Shown: piece by piece, positions 1-8,284 of the stretch
Layout: each line of letters opens with the position of its first letter
Position numbering within the stretch: position 1 is the stretch's first letter
Assembly (NCBI RefSeq): GCF_938015485.1
Contig: NZ_CALLVU010000156.1
Location: 1 to 40,282 of the forward strand
DNA: 40,282 nucleotides
Direction of reading: 5' to 3'
Source of the DNA: an uncultured Lachnoanaerobaculum sp.
Lineage (GTDB): Bacteria; Bacillota; Clostridia; Lachnospirales; Lachnospiraceae
Notes under the pieces: generated by a model
The model's input: the letters and a program-made list of their open reading frames with translations, nothing else
The model's database searches: none
What the model was told of the DNA's origin: nothing
Translations under genes and position numbers: made by a program

Positions 1-21
1 AGTTGTAAAAAACAATGATAT

Positions 22-96
22 GGTGGGTATAGCGCAGTTGGTTAGCGCGCCAGATTGTGGCTCTGGAGGCCATGGGTTCGAATCCCATTATCCACC
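22..96 (+). tRNA. tRNA-His (GTG anticodon)
   Basis: The sequence folds as a full cloverleaf. Acceptor bases 23-29 pair with 89-95, the T stem ATGGG/CCCAT (72-76/84-88) encloses TTCGAAT, and the anticodon stem CCAGA/TCTGG encloses the loop TTGTGGC, giving anticodon GTG. Base G22 is the extra G(-1) and C96 the discriminator, the identity pair of histidine tRNAs, which supports the call independently of the anticodon. CCA is not encoded. Confidence 0.96.
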
Positions 97-136
97 CTGG
101 ACTTCTAATCCATGTTAGGAGTTTTTTTTATAGCGT

Positions 137-208
137 TGGGTCATCGCCAAGCGGTAAGGCACAGGACTTTGACTCCTGCATTCGCTGGTTCAAATCCAGC
201 TGGCCCAG
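137..208 (+). tRNA. tRNA-Gln (TTG anticodon)
   Basis: A cloverleaf is visible: acceptor TGGGTCA (137-143) pairs with TGGCCCA (201-207, one T-G pair), and anticodon stem CAGGA/TCCTG encloses CTTTGAC, giving anticodon TTG for glutamine. The gene lies 40 bases after tRNA-His, so the two are probably co-transcribed. CCA is not encoded. No promoter can be seen because the window starts 21 bases before the first tRNA. Confidence 0.95.
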
Positions 209-228
209 TTATATAGATGTTAACACTG

Positions 229-249
229 ACACCTACGGGTGTTTTTTTT
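229..249 (+). terminator. Intrinsic terminator after the tRNA pair
   Basis: ACACC (229-233) and GGTGT (238-242) pair around the tetraloop TACG and run straight into eight T residues. This is a compact rho-independent terminator at the end of the tRNA-His/tRNA-Gln unit. Confidence 0.8.
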
Positions 250-280
250 AAAATAAGCTGTCGGGCTTTGGGAGGTACAT

Positions 281-409
281 ATGGACATTATGCCAATTTT
301 TGCAGGTATTGTAGGACTCGTTATTGTAGTGGCGGTTGCGGTATCGGCGGGTACGATGGGGGCTATATTCGGCGCTATAGCCGAAGAAGATGAAGAAGAA
401 GATTTCTAA
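281..409 (+). CDS. 42-residue single-pass membrane miniprotein
   Basis: This reading frame starts at ATG 281 after a strong ribosome site, GGGAGGT (270-276), 4 bases upstream, and ends at TAA 407-409. Residues about 5-34 form one hydrophobic, glycine- and valine-rich segment (IFAGIVGLVIVVAVAVSAG), followed by a very acidic tail EEDEEEDF. That layout fits a small membrane protein with a charged cytoplasmic or external tail. It sits alone between the tRNA terminator (229-249) and its own terminator (415-445), as a one-gene unit would. I do not recognise the family. Support for translation is the ribosome site, the clean membrane/acidic-tail design and the flanking terminators; the short length leaves some risk that it is fortuitous. 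Confidence 0.7.
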   Translation: MDIMPIFAGIVGLVIVVAVAVSAGTMGAIFGAIAEEDEEEDF

Positions 410-414
410 AAAAG

Positions 415-445
415 AGGGCCAAGGATTTGTCTTTGGTCCTTTTTT
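415..445 (+). terminator. Intrinsic terminator after the miniprotein
   Basis: AGGGCCAAGGA (415-425) pairs with TCTTTGGTCCT (430-440) using two G-T wobbles, with loop TTTG, followed by a six-T run. It separates the miniprotein from the leuB operon. Confidence 0.85.
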
Positions 446-659
446 AATGCCTCACTTAACCAAATGTTATGGATAATATAGAAAAAATATATGTTCAAAT
501 TTGAGAATAGTGAGCTGTAAAGTTGAAAAAAAGATTATTTTAAAGTATTATGGTAAGAAAATCTTTTTAATTAAGGATTGTAAAACAAAAAGCATTGGAA
601 TGTTTAATAAGATAGTAAATAAGTTCATTACTATAGCAGCATTCGGAATGGAGATATAT

Positions 660-1796
660 ATGAAAGCCAATATAACTTTGATACCGGGTGACGGTATCGG
701 ACCGGAGATAATAAGAGAAGCAAAAAAAGTGCTTGAGGCAGTTGCAGATGCATACGACCATGAATTTATATTTACTGAAATAGATATGGGCGGATGCTCT
801 ATTGATAAATACGGAGTACCGCTGACGGATGAGGCAATAGAGATTGCAAAGAAAAGTGACGCCGTGCTTTTAGGCGCGGTAGGCGGAGATGTCGGCAACT
901 CAAGGTGGTATGATGTAGCGCCGAATTTAAGACCTGAGGCGGGACTTTTAAAGATTAGAAAAGAACTCGGACTTTTTGCAAATCTAAGACCGGCTACATT
1001 ATATCCTAAGCTGGTGTCGGCATGCCCTTTAAAGGAAGAAATTGCAGAAAGAGGGTTTGATATGGTGATAGTCAGAGAGCTTACAGGTGGTCTTTACTTC
1101 GGTGAGAGATACACTAAGGAGATTGACGGTGTAAAAACGGCTGTAGATACTCTTGTATACAATGAAAATGAGATCAGAAGAGTGGCAAAGGTGGCCTTTG
1201 ATATCGCTATGACAAGAGAAAAAAAGAAAGTTACAAGTGTAGATAAGGCAAATGTCCTTGACAGCTCAAGACTTTGGAGAAGTATTGTGGAAGAAGTGGC
1301 TAAGGAATATCCTGAGGTTACTTTGGAGCATATGCTTGTAGATAATGCGGCAATGCAACTTGTAAAGGAACCGAGACAGTTTGATGTAATGCTTACTGAA
1401 AATATGTTTGGTGATATATTATCCGATGAAGCCAGTATGATAGCGGGATCTATAGGAATGCTTCCAAGTGCAAGTCTTGGAGAGGGCAGCTTCGGACTGT
1501 ATGAGCCAAGCCACGGCTCCGCACCTGATATAGCAGGCAAGAATAAAGCAAATCCGCTTGCGACCATACTTTCCGCAGCAATGTTGCTTAGACATTCTCT
1601 CGGGCTTTTAGAAGAGGCACAAAGGATAGAAGATACTATTGATGATGTATTAGACAGCAATTACAGAACATGGGATTTAAAGTCCCCGGGAATAAAGGTG
1701 CTTAAGACCTCGCAAATGGGTGATATAGTATCAGAGTGGCTTACCGAAGCAACAGCTATTGATAAAGGCAAAATAGATATAGATGACATATATTAG
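660..1796 (+). CDS. leuB: 3-isopropylmalate dehydrogenase
   Basis: The product catalyses NAD-dependent oxidative decarboxylation of 3-isopropylmalate in leucine synthesis, in the cytoplasm. It is 378 residues, slightly longer than the usual ~360 because of a C-terminal extension. Family signatures are the N-terminal IPGDGIGPEI, the substrate loop ELTGGLYFGER, the metal-binding NMFGDILSDEASMIAGSIGM, and the NAD-binding GSAPDIAGKNKANPLA. The frame is open back to 501, but ATG 660 has GGAGA 5 bases upstream and begins exactly at the family's beta strand (MKANITLIPGDG); the 53-residue upstream extension has no family similarity. It heads leuB-ilvD-ilvB. leuA, leuC, leuD, ilvC and ilvN are not in the window. 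No T-box motif was found in 446-659. Confidence 0.96.
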   Translation: MKANITLIPGDGIGPEIIREAKKVLEAVADAYDHEFIFTEIDMGGCSIDKYGVPLTDEAIEIAKKSDAVLLGAVGGDVGNSRWYDVAPNLRPEAGLLKIRKELGLFANLRPATLYPKLVSACPLKEEIAERGFDMVIVRELTGGLYFGERYTKEIDGVKTAVDTLVYNENEIRRVAKVAFDIAMTREKKKVTSVDKANVLDSSRLWRSIVEEVAKEYPEVTLEHMLVDNAAMQLVKEPRQFDVMLTENMFGDILSDEASMIAGSIGMLPSASLGEGSFGLYEPSHGSAPDIAGKNKANPLATILSAAMLLRHSLGLLEEAQRIEDTIDDVLDSNYRTWDLKSPGIKVLKTSQMGDIVSEWLTEATAIDKGKIDIDDIY

Positions 1797-1829
1797 TATT
1801 TGAAAGATTTTTGATAGAAAGAGGAAAAA

Positions 1830-3506
1830 ATGGAGAATTTACGCTCAAACAATATGAAATCAGGTATGCAGCAGGCGCCGAGCAGATCGCTTTTAAACGC
1901 AGTCGGCATGACACCTGAAGAGATGAGAAAACCTATAATAGGTATAGTAAGCTCATTCAATGAGATAGTACCGGGACATATAAACTTGGATAAGATATCG
2001 GATGCGGTAAAACTCGGAGTGGCAGAGGCAGGCGGAACACCTGTAGTATTCCCTGCGATTGCGGTATGTGACGGTATAGCAATGGGACATATAGGAATGA
2101 AGTATTCACTTTGTTCAAGGGATTTGATAGCGGACTCTACAGAGACTGTGGCAATGGCACATCAGTTTGATGCACTTGTAATGATTCCGAACTGTGACAA
2201 AACGGTACCGGGAATGCTTATGGCGGCAGCCAGATTAAATATCCCTACAGTATTTGTATCAGGCGGTCCGATGCTCTCAGGAAGAGTAAAAGGAAAGAAC
2301 ACATCACTTTCAAGTATGTTTGAGGCCGTGGGAGCTTACGCTGCAGGAAAGATGAGTGAAGATGATGTAATGGAATACGAGAATAAGACCTGTCCTACCT
2401 GCGGTTCATGTTCAGGTATGTATACAGCAAACTCAATGAACTGTCTTACAGAAGTTCTCGGAATGGGACTTAGAGGTAACGGTACAATACCTGCCGTATA
2501 TTCCGAGAGAATTCGTCTTGCAAAGAGAGCCGGATATGCCGTAATGGAAATGTTAAAAAGAGATATTCGTCCGAGAGATATTATGACAAAGGAAGCATTC
2601 ATCAACGCGCTTACAATGGATATGGCACTCGGATGTTCCACAAACTCAATGCTTCACCTTCCGGCTATAGCTTATGAGGCAGGTGTGGAGTTAAACGTGG
2701 ATATAGCAAATGAGATAAGTGCAAGGACACCGAACCTTTGCCATCTTGCACCGGCAGGACATACATATATAGAGGAGCTTAACGAGGCCGGCGGTATCTA
2801 TGCCGTAATGAAGGAAATATCAAAGCTCGGACTGTTAAATCTTGACTGTATGACGGTTACGGGTAAGACTGTGGGCGAGAATATAAAGAATGCGATAAAT
2901 CTTGATACCGACGTTATAAGACCGGCTGAGAACCCTTACTCAAAGGTCGGAGGTATTGCGGTACTTAAGGGAAATATAGCTCCGGATTCATGTGTGGTAA
3001 AAAGAAGTGCCGTACTTCCTGAGATGCTCAAGCACTCAGGACCTGCAAGAGTATTTGACTGTGAGGAAGATGCTATTACAGCTATAAAGGGCGGCAAGAT
3101 AGTGCCGGGAGATGTAGTGGTTATCAGATATGAAGGACCTAAGGGAGGTCCGGGAATGAGAGAGATGTTAAATCCTACATCGGCTATAGCCGGAATGGGA
3201 CTTGATACCACCGTAGCACTTATCACGGACGGAAGATTCTCAGGAGCTTCAAGAGGTGCATCCATAGGTCATGTTTCACCTGAAGCTGCTGTAGGCGGTC
3301 CTATAGGACTTATAGAAGAAGGCGATATCATTGATATAGATATCAATGCAAACACTATAAATGCCAGAGTAAGTGAAGAAGAGTTTGCAAAGAGAAGAGA
3401 AAACTGGAAGCCGAGACTTAATGAGGTTACAGGTTATCTTGCAAGATACAGAAAGCTTGTTTCAGGCGCTCCGAGAGGTGCGGTTTTAACGGTAGATGAA
3501 TTATAG
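1830..3506 (+). CDS. ilvD: Dihydroxy-acid dehydratase
   Basis: The product dehydrates 2,3-dihydroxy-isovalerate and 2,3-dihydroxy-3-methylvalerate to the 2-oxo acids in valine and isoleucine synthesis. At 558 residues it is of normal length. Iron-sulfur cluster cysteines are seen in NCDKTVPGMLMAA (C122) and CPTCGSCSGMYTANS (C188, C191, C194), and the C-terminal signature is DGRFSGASRGASIGHVSPEAA. At the position where [2Fe-2S] members carry PCN, this protein reads VPGH, as in the E. coli-type oxygen-sensitive class; that fits an anaerobe (inference). The start has GAGG upstream. It lies 33 bases after leuB and 8 bases before ilvB, so it is co-transcribed. Confidence 0.97.
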   Translation: MENLRSNNMKSGMQQAPSRSLLNAVGMTPEEMRKPIIGIVSSFNEIVPGHINLDKISDAVKLGVAEAGGTPVVFPAIAVCDGIAMGHIGMKYSLCSRDLIADSTETVAMAHQFDALVMIPNCDKTVPGMLMAAARLNIPTVFVSGGPMLSGRVKGKNTSLSSMFEAVGAYAAGKMSEDDVMEYENKTCPTCGSCSGMYTANSMNCLTEVLGMGLRGNGTIPAVYSERIRLAKRAGYAVMEMLKRDIRPRDIMTKEAFINALTMDMALGCSTNSMLHLPAIAYEAGVELNVDIANEISARTPNLCHLAPAGHTYIEELNEAGGIYAVMKEISKLGLLNLDCMTVTGKTVGENIKNAINLDTDVIRPAENPYSKVGGIAVLKGNIAPDSCVVKRSAVLPEMLKHSGPARVFDCEEDAITAIKGGKIVPGDVVVIRYEGPKGGPGMREMLNPTSAIAGMGLDTTVALITDGRFSGASRGASIGHVSPEAAVGGPIGLIEEGDIIDIDINANTINARVSEEEFAKRRENWKPRLNEVTGYLARYRKLVSGAPRGAVLTVDEL

Positions 3507-3514
3507 GAGGATGT

Positions 3515-5203
3515 ATGGCTAAAATAAGTGGTTCAAAGATAATAGTTGAATGTCTGTTGGAACAGGGCGTGGATACGGTTTTCGGTTATCCGGGCGGTGC
3601 AATATTAAACCTATATGACGAGTTATATAAAAATCAGGATAAAATAAGACATATACTTACAAGTCATGAGCAGGGCGCTTCACACGCTGCGGACGGATAT
3701 GCCAGAGCAAGCGGCAAGGTGGGAGTATGCCTTGCCACCAGCGGTCCGGGAGCTACCAATCTTGTAACAGGTATTGCAAGTGCATATATGGATTCCATAC
3801 CTATGGTTGCCATTACCTGTAATGTAGGTAATAACCTGCTTGGAAAGGATTCATTCCAAGAGGTGGATATATCAGGTATAGTGATGCCTATAACAAAGTA
3901 CAGCTTTATAGTAAAAGACGGCAACAAGCTTGCCGATACCATCAGAAGAGCTTTTAAGATTGCAGTTACAGGAAGACCGGGTCCTGTACTTATAGATATT
4001 ACAAAGGACGTCACAGGAGACAGTTTTGAATATGAGTACAAAGAGCCTGAGAAGATAAGCCCTAAGGCTGATGTAAGTGAAGAAGATATTTTGGATGCCG
4101 TATCACTTATAAGAAATTCAAAAAAACCATATGTTTTGGTAGGTGGCGGAGCAATCCTTTCGGAAGCAAGCGAAGAACTCAGAACCTTCGTTTCAAAGAT
4201 AGACGCACCTGTAGCGGATACACTTATGGGTAAGGGAGCTTTTGACGGCTCCGACCCGAAATATACGGGAATGGTAGGAATGCACGGAACTAAGACAAGT
4301 AACCTCGGAATAACCGAGTGCGATTTGCTTATTGTAATAGGTGCAAGATTCTCGGACAGAGTAATAGGTAATGCAAAGAAGTTTGCAAAAAATGCGAAGA
4401 TTTTGCATATAGATGTGGACGCGGCTGAAATCAGCAAGAATATCAAGGCACATTACAGCTTGGTGGGCGATGCAAGACTTATCTTAAGAAAGCTTAATTC
4501 AAGACTTGATCCGCTGCATCATGATGAGTGGATTGCACATATCGAAAGATTAAAGGATATGTATCCTATCAGAACAAACAAGCAGGGACTTACAGGCGAG
4601 TACATCATAGAGACTATAGATAAAAAGACAAAGGATGACACCATCATCTGTACAGAGGTAGGTCAGCACCAGATGTGGGCCGCACAGTTTTATAAGTTTA
4701 AGCATCCGAGAACACTTATAACATCGGGCGGACTCGGAACAATGGGCTACGGACTTGGAGCATCTATAGGTGCCAAAGTGGCCGAACCTGATAAGACTGT
4801 AGTCAATATAGCGGGTGACGGGTGCTTCAGGATGAATATGAATGAGATAGCTACCGCTACAAGATATGATATACCGATTATACAGGTTGTTATCAACAAC
4901 CATGTGCTTGGAATGGTAAGACAGTGGCAGAATCTCTTCTACGGTAAGAGATATTCACAGACTGTATTAAGAGACAAGGTCGATTTTGTAAAATTGGCTG
5001 AGGCTATGGGGGCAAGAGCAAAGAAGGTTACTACAAAAGAAGAGTTTGATGCCGCATTTGATGAGGCGCTTAAGTCAAATACCACTTTTGTTATTGACTG
5101 TGAGATTGATTCTGATGAGAAGGTATTTCCGATGGTATCACCGGGAGCTGCCATATCAGATGCATTTGATGAAAAAGATTTGAAGTTACATCCGGTAAAA
5201 TAA
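3515..5203 (+). CDS. ilvB: Acetolactate synthase, large (catalytic) subunit
   Basis: The product is a thiamine-diphosphate enzyme that condenses pyruvate with pyruvate or 2-oxobutyrate, the first common step to branched-chain amino acids. Its 562 residues cover three domains: an N-terminal Pyr domain with the catalytic glutamate in SHEQGASHAADGYARA (E52), a central FAD-binding-like domain, and a C-terminal PP domain with the ThDP/Mg motif starting GDGCFRMNMNE near residue 433 and ending at NN. The segment QWQNLFYGKRYSQT is typical of biosynthetic AHAS. GGAGG lies 5 bases before ATG 3515. No small regulatory subunit (ilvN/ilvH) follows, so it must be elsewhere or absent. Confidence 0.96.
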   Translation: MAKISGSKIIVECLLEQGVDTVFGYPGGAILNLYDELYKNQDKIRHILTSHEQGASHAADGYARASGKVGVCLATSGPGATNLVTGIASAYMDSIPMVAITCNVGNNLLGKDSFQEVDISGIVMPITKYSFIVKDGNKLADTIRRAFKIAVTGRPGPVLIDITKDVTGDSFEYEYKEPEKISPKADVSEEDILDAVSLIRNSKKPYVLVGGGAILSEASEELRTFVSKIDAPVADTLMGKGAFDGSDPKYTGMVGMHGTKTSNLGITECDLLIVIGARFSDRVIGNAKKFAKNAKILHIDVDAAEISKNIKAHYSLVGDARLILRKLNSRLDPLHHDEWIAHIERLKDMYPIRTNKQGLTGEYIIETIDKKTKDDTIICTEVGQHQMWAAQFYKFKHPRTLITSGGLGTMGYGLGASIGAKVAEPDKTVVNIAGDGCFRMNMNEIATATRYDIPIIQVVINNHVLGMVRQWQNLFYGKRYSQTVLRDKVDFVKLAEAMGARAKKVTTKEEFDAAFDEALKSNTTFVIDCEIDSDEKVFPMVSPGAAISDAFDEKDLKLHPVK

Positions 5204-5210
5204 TACAAAG

Positions 5211-5230
5211 AATCTACCTTCGTAGGTTTT
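5211..5230 (+). terminator. Weak terminator-like hairpin between ilvB and serC
   Basis: AATCTAC (5211-5217) can pair with GTAGGTT (5222-5228, one T-G pair) around loop CTTC, followed by a run of four T. The U-tract is short, so it may only attenuate transcription between the branched-chain and serine genes. Confidence 0.35.
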
Positions 5231-5254
5231 AATATAAGTTATAAGGAGATTATC

Positions 5255-6337
5255 ATGGGAAGAGTTTATAATTTCAGTGCGGGTCCCGCAGTACTTCCGG
5301 AGGAAGTTTTAAAAGAGGCTGCTGCAGAAATGCTTGATTATAAAGGCAGCGGAATGTCCGTTATGGAGATGAGTCACCGCTCCAAGGTATATGAAGAGAT
5401 AATAGAAGAAGCCGAAAGAGATATCAGAGATTTGTTAAACATCCCTGATAATTATAAAGTGCTGTTTTTACAGGGCGGCGGACATACACAGTTTGCAATG
5501 GTTCCGATGAATCTTATGAAGAACAGGAAAGCCGACTATATCATCACAGGACAGTGGGCAAAGAAAGCTTTTCAGGAAGCAAAGATGTATGGCGACGTAG
5601 TGGCTGTAGCATCAAGTGAGGATAAGACATTCTCATATATTCCGGACTGCTCCGATTTACCTATAAGAGAAGATGCGGACTATGTATATATCTGTGAGAA
5701 CAATACAATCTACGGTACAAAGTTTAAGACATTGCCGAATACAAAGGGCAAGGATTTGGTAGCGGACGTGTCATCATGCTTTTTGTCCGAGCCTATGGAT
5801 GTGAATAAGTACGCTCTTATCTGGGGCGGTGTTCAAAAGAATGTCGGACCTGCAGGAGTGGTAATCGCAATCATAAGAGACGATTTGGTGACGGATGATG
5901 TACTTGAGGGTACACCTTCAATGCTCAGATATAAAATCCATGCCGACAACAAGTCACTTTATAATACACCTCCTACATACAACATATACATCTGCGGTAA
6001 GGTGTTCAAGTGGATAAAATCACTTGGAGGACTCGCAGCTATGAAGAAGAGAAATGAAGAGAAGGCAAAGATCTTATATGATTTCCTTGATTCATCAAAA
6101 CTCTTTAAAGGCACTGTAAGAAAGGAAGACCGTTCACTTATGAATGTACCTTTTGTTACAGGAGATAAGGAACTTGATGCCAAGTTTGTAAAAGAGGCCG
6201 AGGCAAACGGATTTGTAAACTTAAAGGGACACAGAAGTGTAGGCGGCATGAGAGCCAGCATTTACAACGCTATGCCTAAGGAAGGCGTAGAAAAGCTGGT
6301 TGAATTTATGAAGAAGTTTGAACAGGAAAATGCATAA
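5255..6337 (+). CDS. serC: Phosphoserine aminotransferase
   Basis: The product is a PLP enzyme that transfers an amino group from glutamate to 3-phosphohydroxypyruvate in serine synthesis. At 360 residues it has the standard length. Visible marks are the N-terminal YNFSAGPAVLPEEVLKEA, the Gly-rich FLQGGGHTQF, and the Schiff-base lysine K195 in WGGVQKNVGPAG. A strong AAGGAG site lies 8 bases before ATG 5255. It is followed after 9 bases by serA, so the first two serine-pathway enzymes form an operon. A weak hairpin separates it from ilvB, so expression may or may not be coupled to the branched-chain genes. Confidence 0.97.
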   Translation: MGRVYNFSAGPAVLPEEVLKEAAAEMLDYKGSGMSVMEMSHRSKVYEEIIEEAERDIRDLLNIPDNYKVLFLQGGGHTQFAMVPMNLMKNRKADYIITGQWAKKAFQEAKMYGDVVAVASSEDKTFSYIPDCSDLPIREDADYVYICENNTIYGTKFKTLPNTKGKDLVADVSSCFLSEPMDVNKYALIWGGVQKNVGPAGVVIAIIRDDLVTDDVLEGTPSMLRYKIHADNKSLYNTPPTYNIYICGKVFKWIKSLGGLAAMKKRNEEKAKILYDFLDSSKLFKGTVRKEDRSLMNVPFVTGDKELDAKFVKEAEANGFVNLKGHRSVGGMRASIYNAMPKEGVEKLVEFMKKFEQENA

Positions 6338-6346
6338 GGAGATATA

Positions 6347-7510
6347 ATGAAAAAGATACATTGCCTAAACGCTATCGCAAGTGTGGGAACAGATATATTT
6401 GACGAAAACTATGAGCTTACAGACAACATAAATGAAGCGGACGCAATCATGGTAAGGTCTGCAGCAATGGGAGATATGGAATTTTCAAAAAATCTCCTTG
6501 CAATTGCCAGAGCCGGTGCCGGTGTAAACAACATTCCGCTAGATAGATGTGCAGATGCCGGAATAGTGGTATTTAACACTCCGGGAGCCAATGCAAACGG
6601 CGTAAAGGAACTTGTAATATGCGGAATGCTTTTGGCTGCAAGAGATGTCGTAGGCGGCATTGAGTGGACAAGAAGCATCAAGGATTCCGATACCATTTCA
6701 AAAGATGTGGAAAAGGGTAAGAAAAACTTTGCAGGCGGCGAGATAAAGGGCAAAAAGCTCGGTGTAATAGGTCTTGGAGCGATAGGTGCCGAGGTTGCCA
6801 ATGCGGCGGCATCACTCGGACTTGAAGTACTGGGATATGACCCGTATATTTCCGTAAACTCCGCATGGAGACTTTCAAGAAAGATAAAGCATATCACAGA
6901 TATCAACGAGATCTTCAAAGATTGTGACTACATCACACTTCATGTACCGCTTACAAATGATAACAAAAGTATGATCGGCAAGGATTCCATAGCCGAGATG
7001 AAGGACGGAGTTGTTATCCTCAACTTTGCAAGAGATTTACTTGTAGATGACGATGAGATGGAGAAAGCTCTTGAGAGCGGAAAAGTTGCAAGATATGTTA
7101 CCGACTTCCCTAATACAAAGTCTGCAAAGATGGAAAAGGCGATAGTTATACCTCATCTCGGTGCTTCAACTCAGGAGAGTGAGGACAACTGCGCTGTGAT
7201 GGCCGCAAATGAGCTTGTGGATTACCTTGAAAACGGTAATATCAAGAACTCTGTGAATTTTCCAAGCTGTGATATGGGAGCATGTCAGGTTGAAGGAAGA
7301 GTTGCAATCCTACACAAGAATGTTCCGAATATGATCGGTCAGATTACATCCGCATTTGCAAAAAACGGTTACAATATTTCAGACCTTACAAACAAGTCAA
7401 AGGCATCAAGAGCATATACACTTATTGATATAGAGAGTAAGGCGAGTGAGAAACTGGTTGATGAGTTAAATGCCATTGACGGAGTTTTGAAAGTAAGAGT
7501 TATAAAGTAA
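6347..7510 (+). CDS. serA: D-3-phosphoglycerate dehydrogenase with ACT domain
   Basis: The product oxidises 3-phosphoglycerate to 3-phosphohydroxypyruvate, the entry step of serine synthesis. Its 387 residues comprise a D-2-hydroxyacid dehydrogenase fold with Rossmann motif GVIGLGAIGAEV (139-150), catalytic Arg229 in NFARD and His270 in PHLGAST, then a C-terminal ACT domain from about 318 (HKNVPNMIGQITSAFAKNGY), the usual serine-feedback site. The glutamate that normally completes the Arg/Glu/His set is not obvious: the segment reads VTDFPNTKSAKME. That feature may be subgroup-specific and needs alignment. GGAG precedes the ATG. It follows serC by 9 bases. Confidence 0.95.
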   Translation: MKKIHCLNAIASVGTDIFDENYELTDNINEADAIMVRSAAMGDMEFSKNLLAIARAGAGVNNIPLDRCADAGIVVFNTPGANANGVKELVICGMLLAARDVVGGIEWTRSIKDSDTISKDVEKGKKNFAGGEIKGKKLGVIGLGAIGAEVANAAASLGLEVLGYDPYISVNSAWRLSRKIKHITDINEIFKDCDYITLHVPLTNDNKSMIGKDSIAEMKDGVVILNFARDLLVDDDEMEKALESGKVARYVTDFPNTKSAKMEKAIVIPHLGASTQESEDNCAVMAANELVDYLENGNIKNSVNFPSCDMGACQVEGRVAILHKNVPNMIGQITSAFAKNGYNISDLTNKSKASRAYTLIDIESKASEKLVDELNAIDGVLKVRVIK

Positions 7511-7624
7511 TTACAGGAAATAAAAGACTACTATGAACTTTATCCTGATATCTATACTGACGGTCATTGAGGCTGGGAGCCGCATTTTATTCTGATAGGT
7601 GAAATAGAAGAAATCATAGAGTAA
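7511..7624 (+). pseudogene. Remnant of an unidentified gene with an in-frame stop
   Basis: Directly after the serA stop and in the same frame, the sequence reads LQEIKDYYELYPDIYTDGH, then TGA (7568-7570), then GWEPHFILIGEIEEIIE and TAA (7622-7624). Both halves have protein-like composition and share one frame, so they look like the 3' part of a lost gene carrying a premature stop. I cannot name the parent family. It has no start codon or ribosome site. It lies next to other accessory DNA, the EXLDI gene. Chance coding likeness in 114 bases cannot be excluded. Confidence 0.45.
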
Positions 7625-7637
7625 TCAATATGTCATT

Positions 7638-7677
7638 AAAGGGGATAAGCTCTTTATAAGAAGAACTTATCCCCTTT
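7638..7677. terminator. Perfect 12-bp inverted repeat, probable terminator
   Basis: AAAGGGGATAAG (7638-7649) and CTTATCCCCTTT (7666-7677) are perfect inverted copies around a 16-base loop. It lies at the meeting point of the rightward serA unit and the leftward gene at 7716-8084. The flanking A and T runs are short, so it could act in both directions. Confidence 0.65.
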
Positions 7678-7715
7678 GTGTACAAGAAATATTAAAATCT
7701 GAAACTGAAAATATA

Positions 7716-8084
7716 TTATATATCCAATTTTTCTACAATCTCTCCGGTTGCTTCTTTTAACATAATCTTTTCAACAACGCTTTCTCCCAGATAATGTGAA
7801 AATGAAGTCAAGTCTTTTGATACTTCAAATATAATATTATGTTTGATACTGTTTGTATCAAAACTGAAATCATACTTATTTTTATTATTCCAATAATTCC
7901 AATTCACATCCGTCCTTTCATAGTAGACATAATTTTTCTTTTTAGTAATATAAACCCTTTTATTTGTAAGCGATTTTTTGTCTTCAGATATAAATATATC
8001 TGAATATATCTTTATTCCGTCAAACAGTTTATATTCTTTGATTCTGTCATTTGAAACATTTAATTTTATCTCGGTATACTCCAT
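7716..8084 (-). CDS. EXLDI family protein (putative)
   Basis: The product is a 122-residue soluble protein with no signal peptide or membrane segment. It is rich in Lys, Tyr, Asn and beta-type sequence. Its C-terminus is GEIVEKLDI; ending in E-x-L-D-I is the hallmark of the small EXLDI family known from Firmicutes and Actinobacteria, whose function is unknown. Upstream of the ATG the minus strand carries AGAGGTGG, a good ribosome site, and a promoter at 8129-8157. It is transcribed against its neighbours and sits between serA and the DUF1015 gene, which are often adjacent in related genomes, so it looks inserted. The family call rests mainly on the terminal motif and size. Confidence 0.6.
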   Translation of the reverse strand: MEYTEIKLNVSNDRIKEYKLFDGIKIYSDIFISEDKKSLTNKRVYITKKKNYVYYERTDVNWNYWNNKNKYDFSFDTNSIKHNIIFEVSKDLTSFSHYLGESVVEKIMLKEATGEIVEKLDI

Positions 8085-8128
8085 AGTTCCACCTCTTTAT
8101 TTTGCCGACACTACTCACAATATTATAC

Positions 8129-8157
8129 TATTTACAAGTGTTCTTTTCTACTGTCAA
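8129..8157 (-). promoter_or_regulatory. Promoter for the EXLDI gene
   Basis: On the minus strand TTGACA (8157-8152) is separated by 17 bases from TAAATA (8134-8129). A perfect TATAAT (8127-8122) lies just downstream and could be the true -10 with a poorer -35. Either places the start of transcription 20-45 bases before the ribosome site. Confidence 0.55.
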
Positions 8158-8217
8158 AATTTTATAACAGCACATAGGAATATATGACTTTACTTTAAGA
8201 ACCTTCATTATATAATA

Positions 8218-8246
8218 TTGCTTGTTGTTACTACATTTGATAGAAT
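8218..8246 (+). promoter_or_regulatory. Promoter for the DUF1015 operon
   Basis: TTGCTT (8218-8223), a 17-base spacer and TAGAAT (8241-8246) with an extended -10 TGA just before it. The start would be about 30 bases before the ATG at 8285. Confidence 0.55.
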
Positions 8247-8284
8247 ACTCTGAAGAGATTTAATAAAAACTTAGGGAGAGACAG

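Noticed and set aside
57..251. Open frame of 64 codons over the tRNA pair
   Set aside because: It runs through both tRNA genes, has no ribosome site and no protein-like pattern.
501..659. N-terminal extension of leuB
   Set aside because: It has no similarity to LeuB; the ribosome site and family start point to ATG 660.
446..659. T-box riboswitch for leucine
   Set aside because: Neither the conserved T-box core (TGGNACCGCG type) nor a following terminator is present.
1094..1660. 188-codon frame opposite leuB
   Set aside because: It is a mirror frame of a clear enzyme gene, without ribosome site or recognisable domain; the same applies to other long frames opposite real genes.
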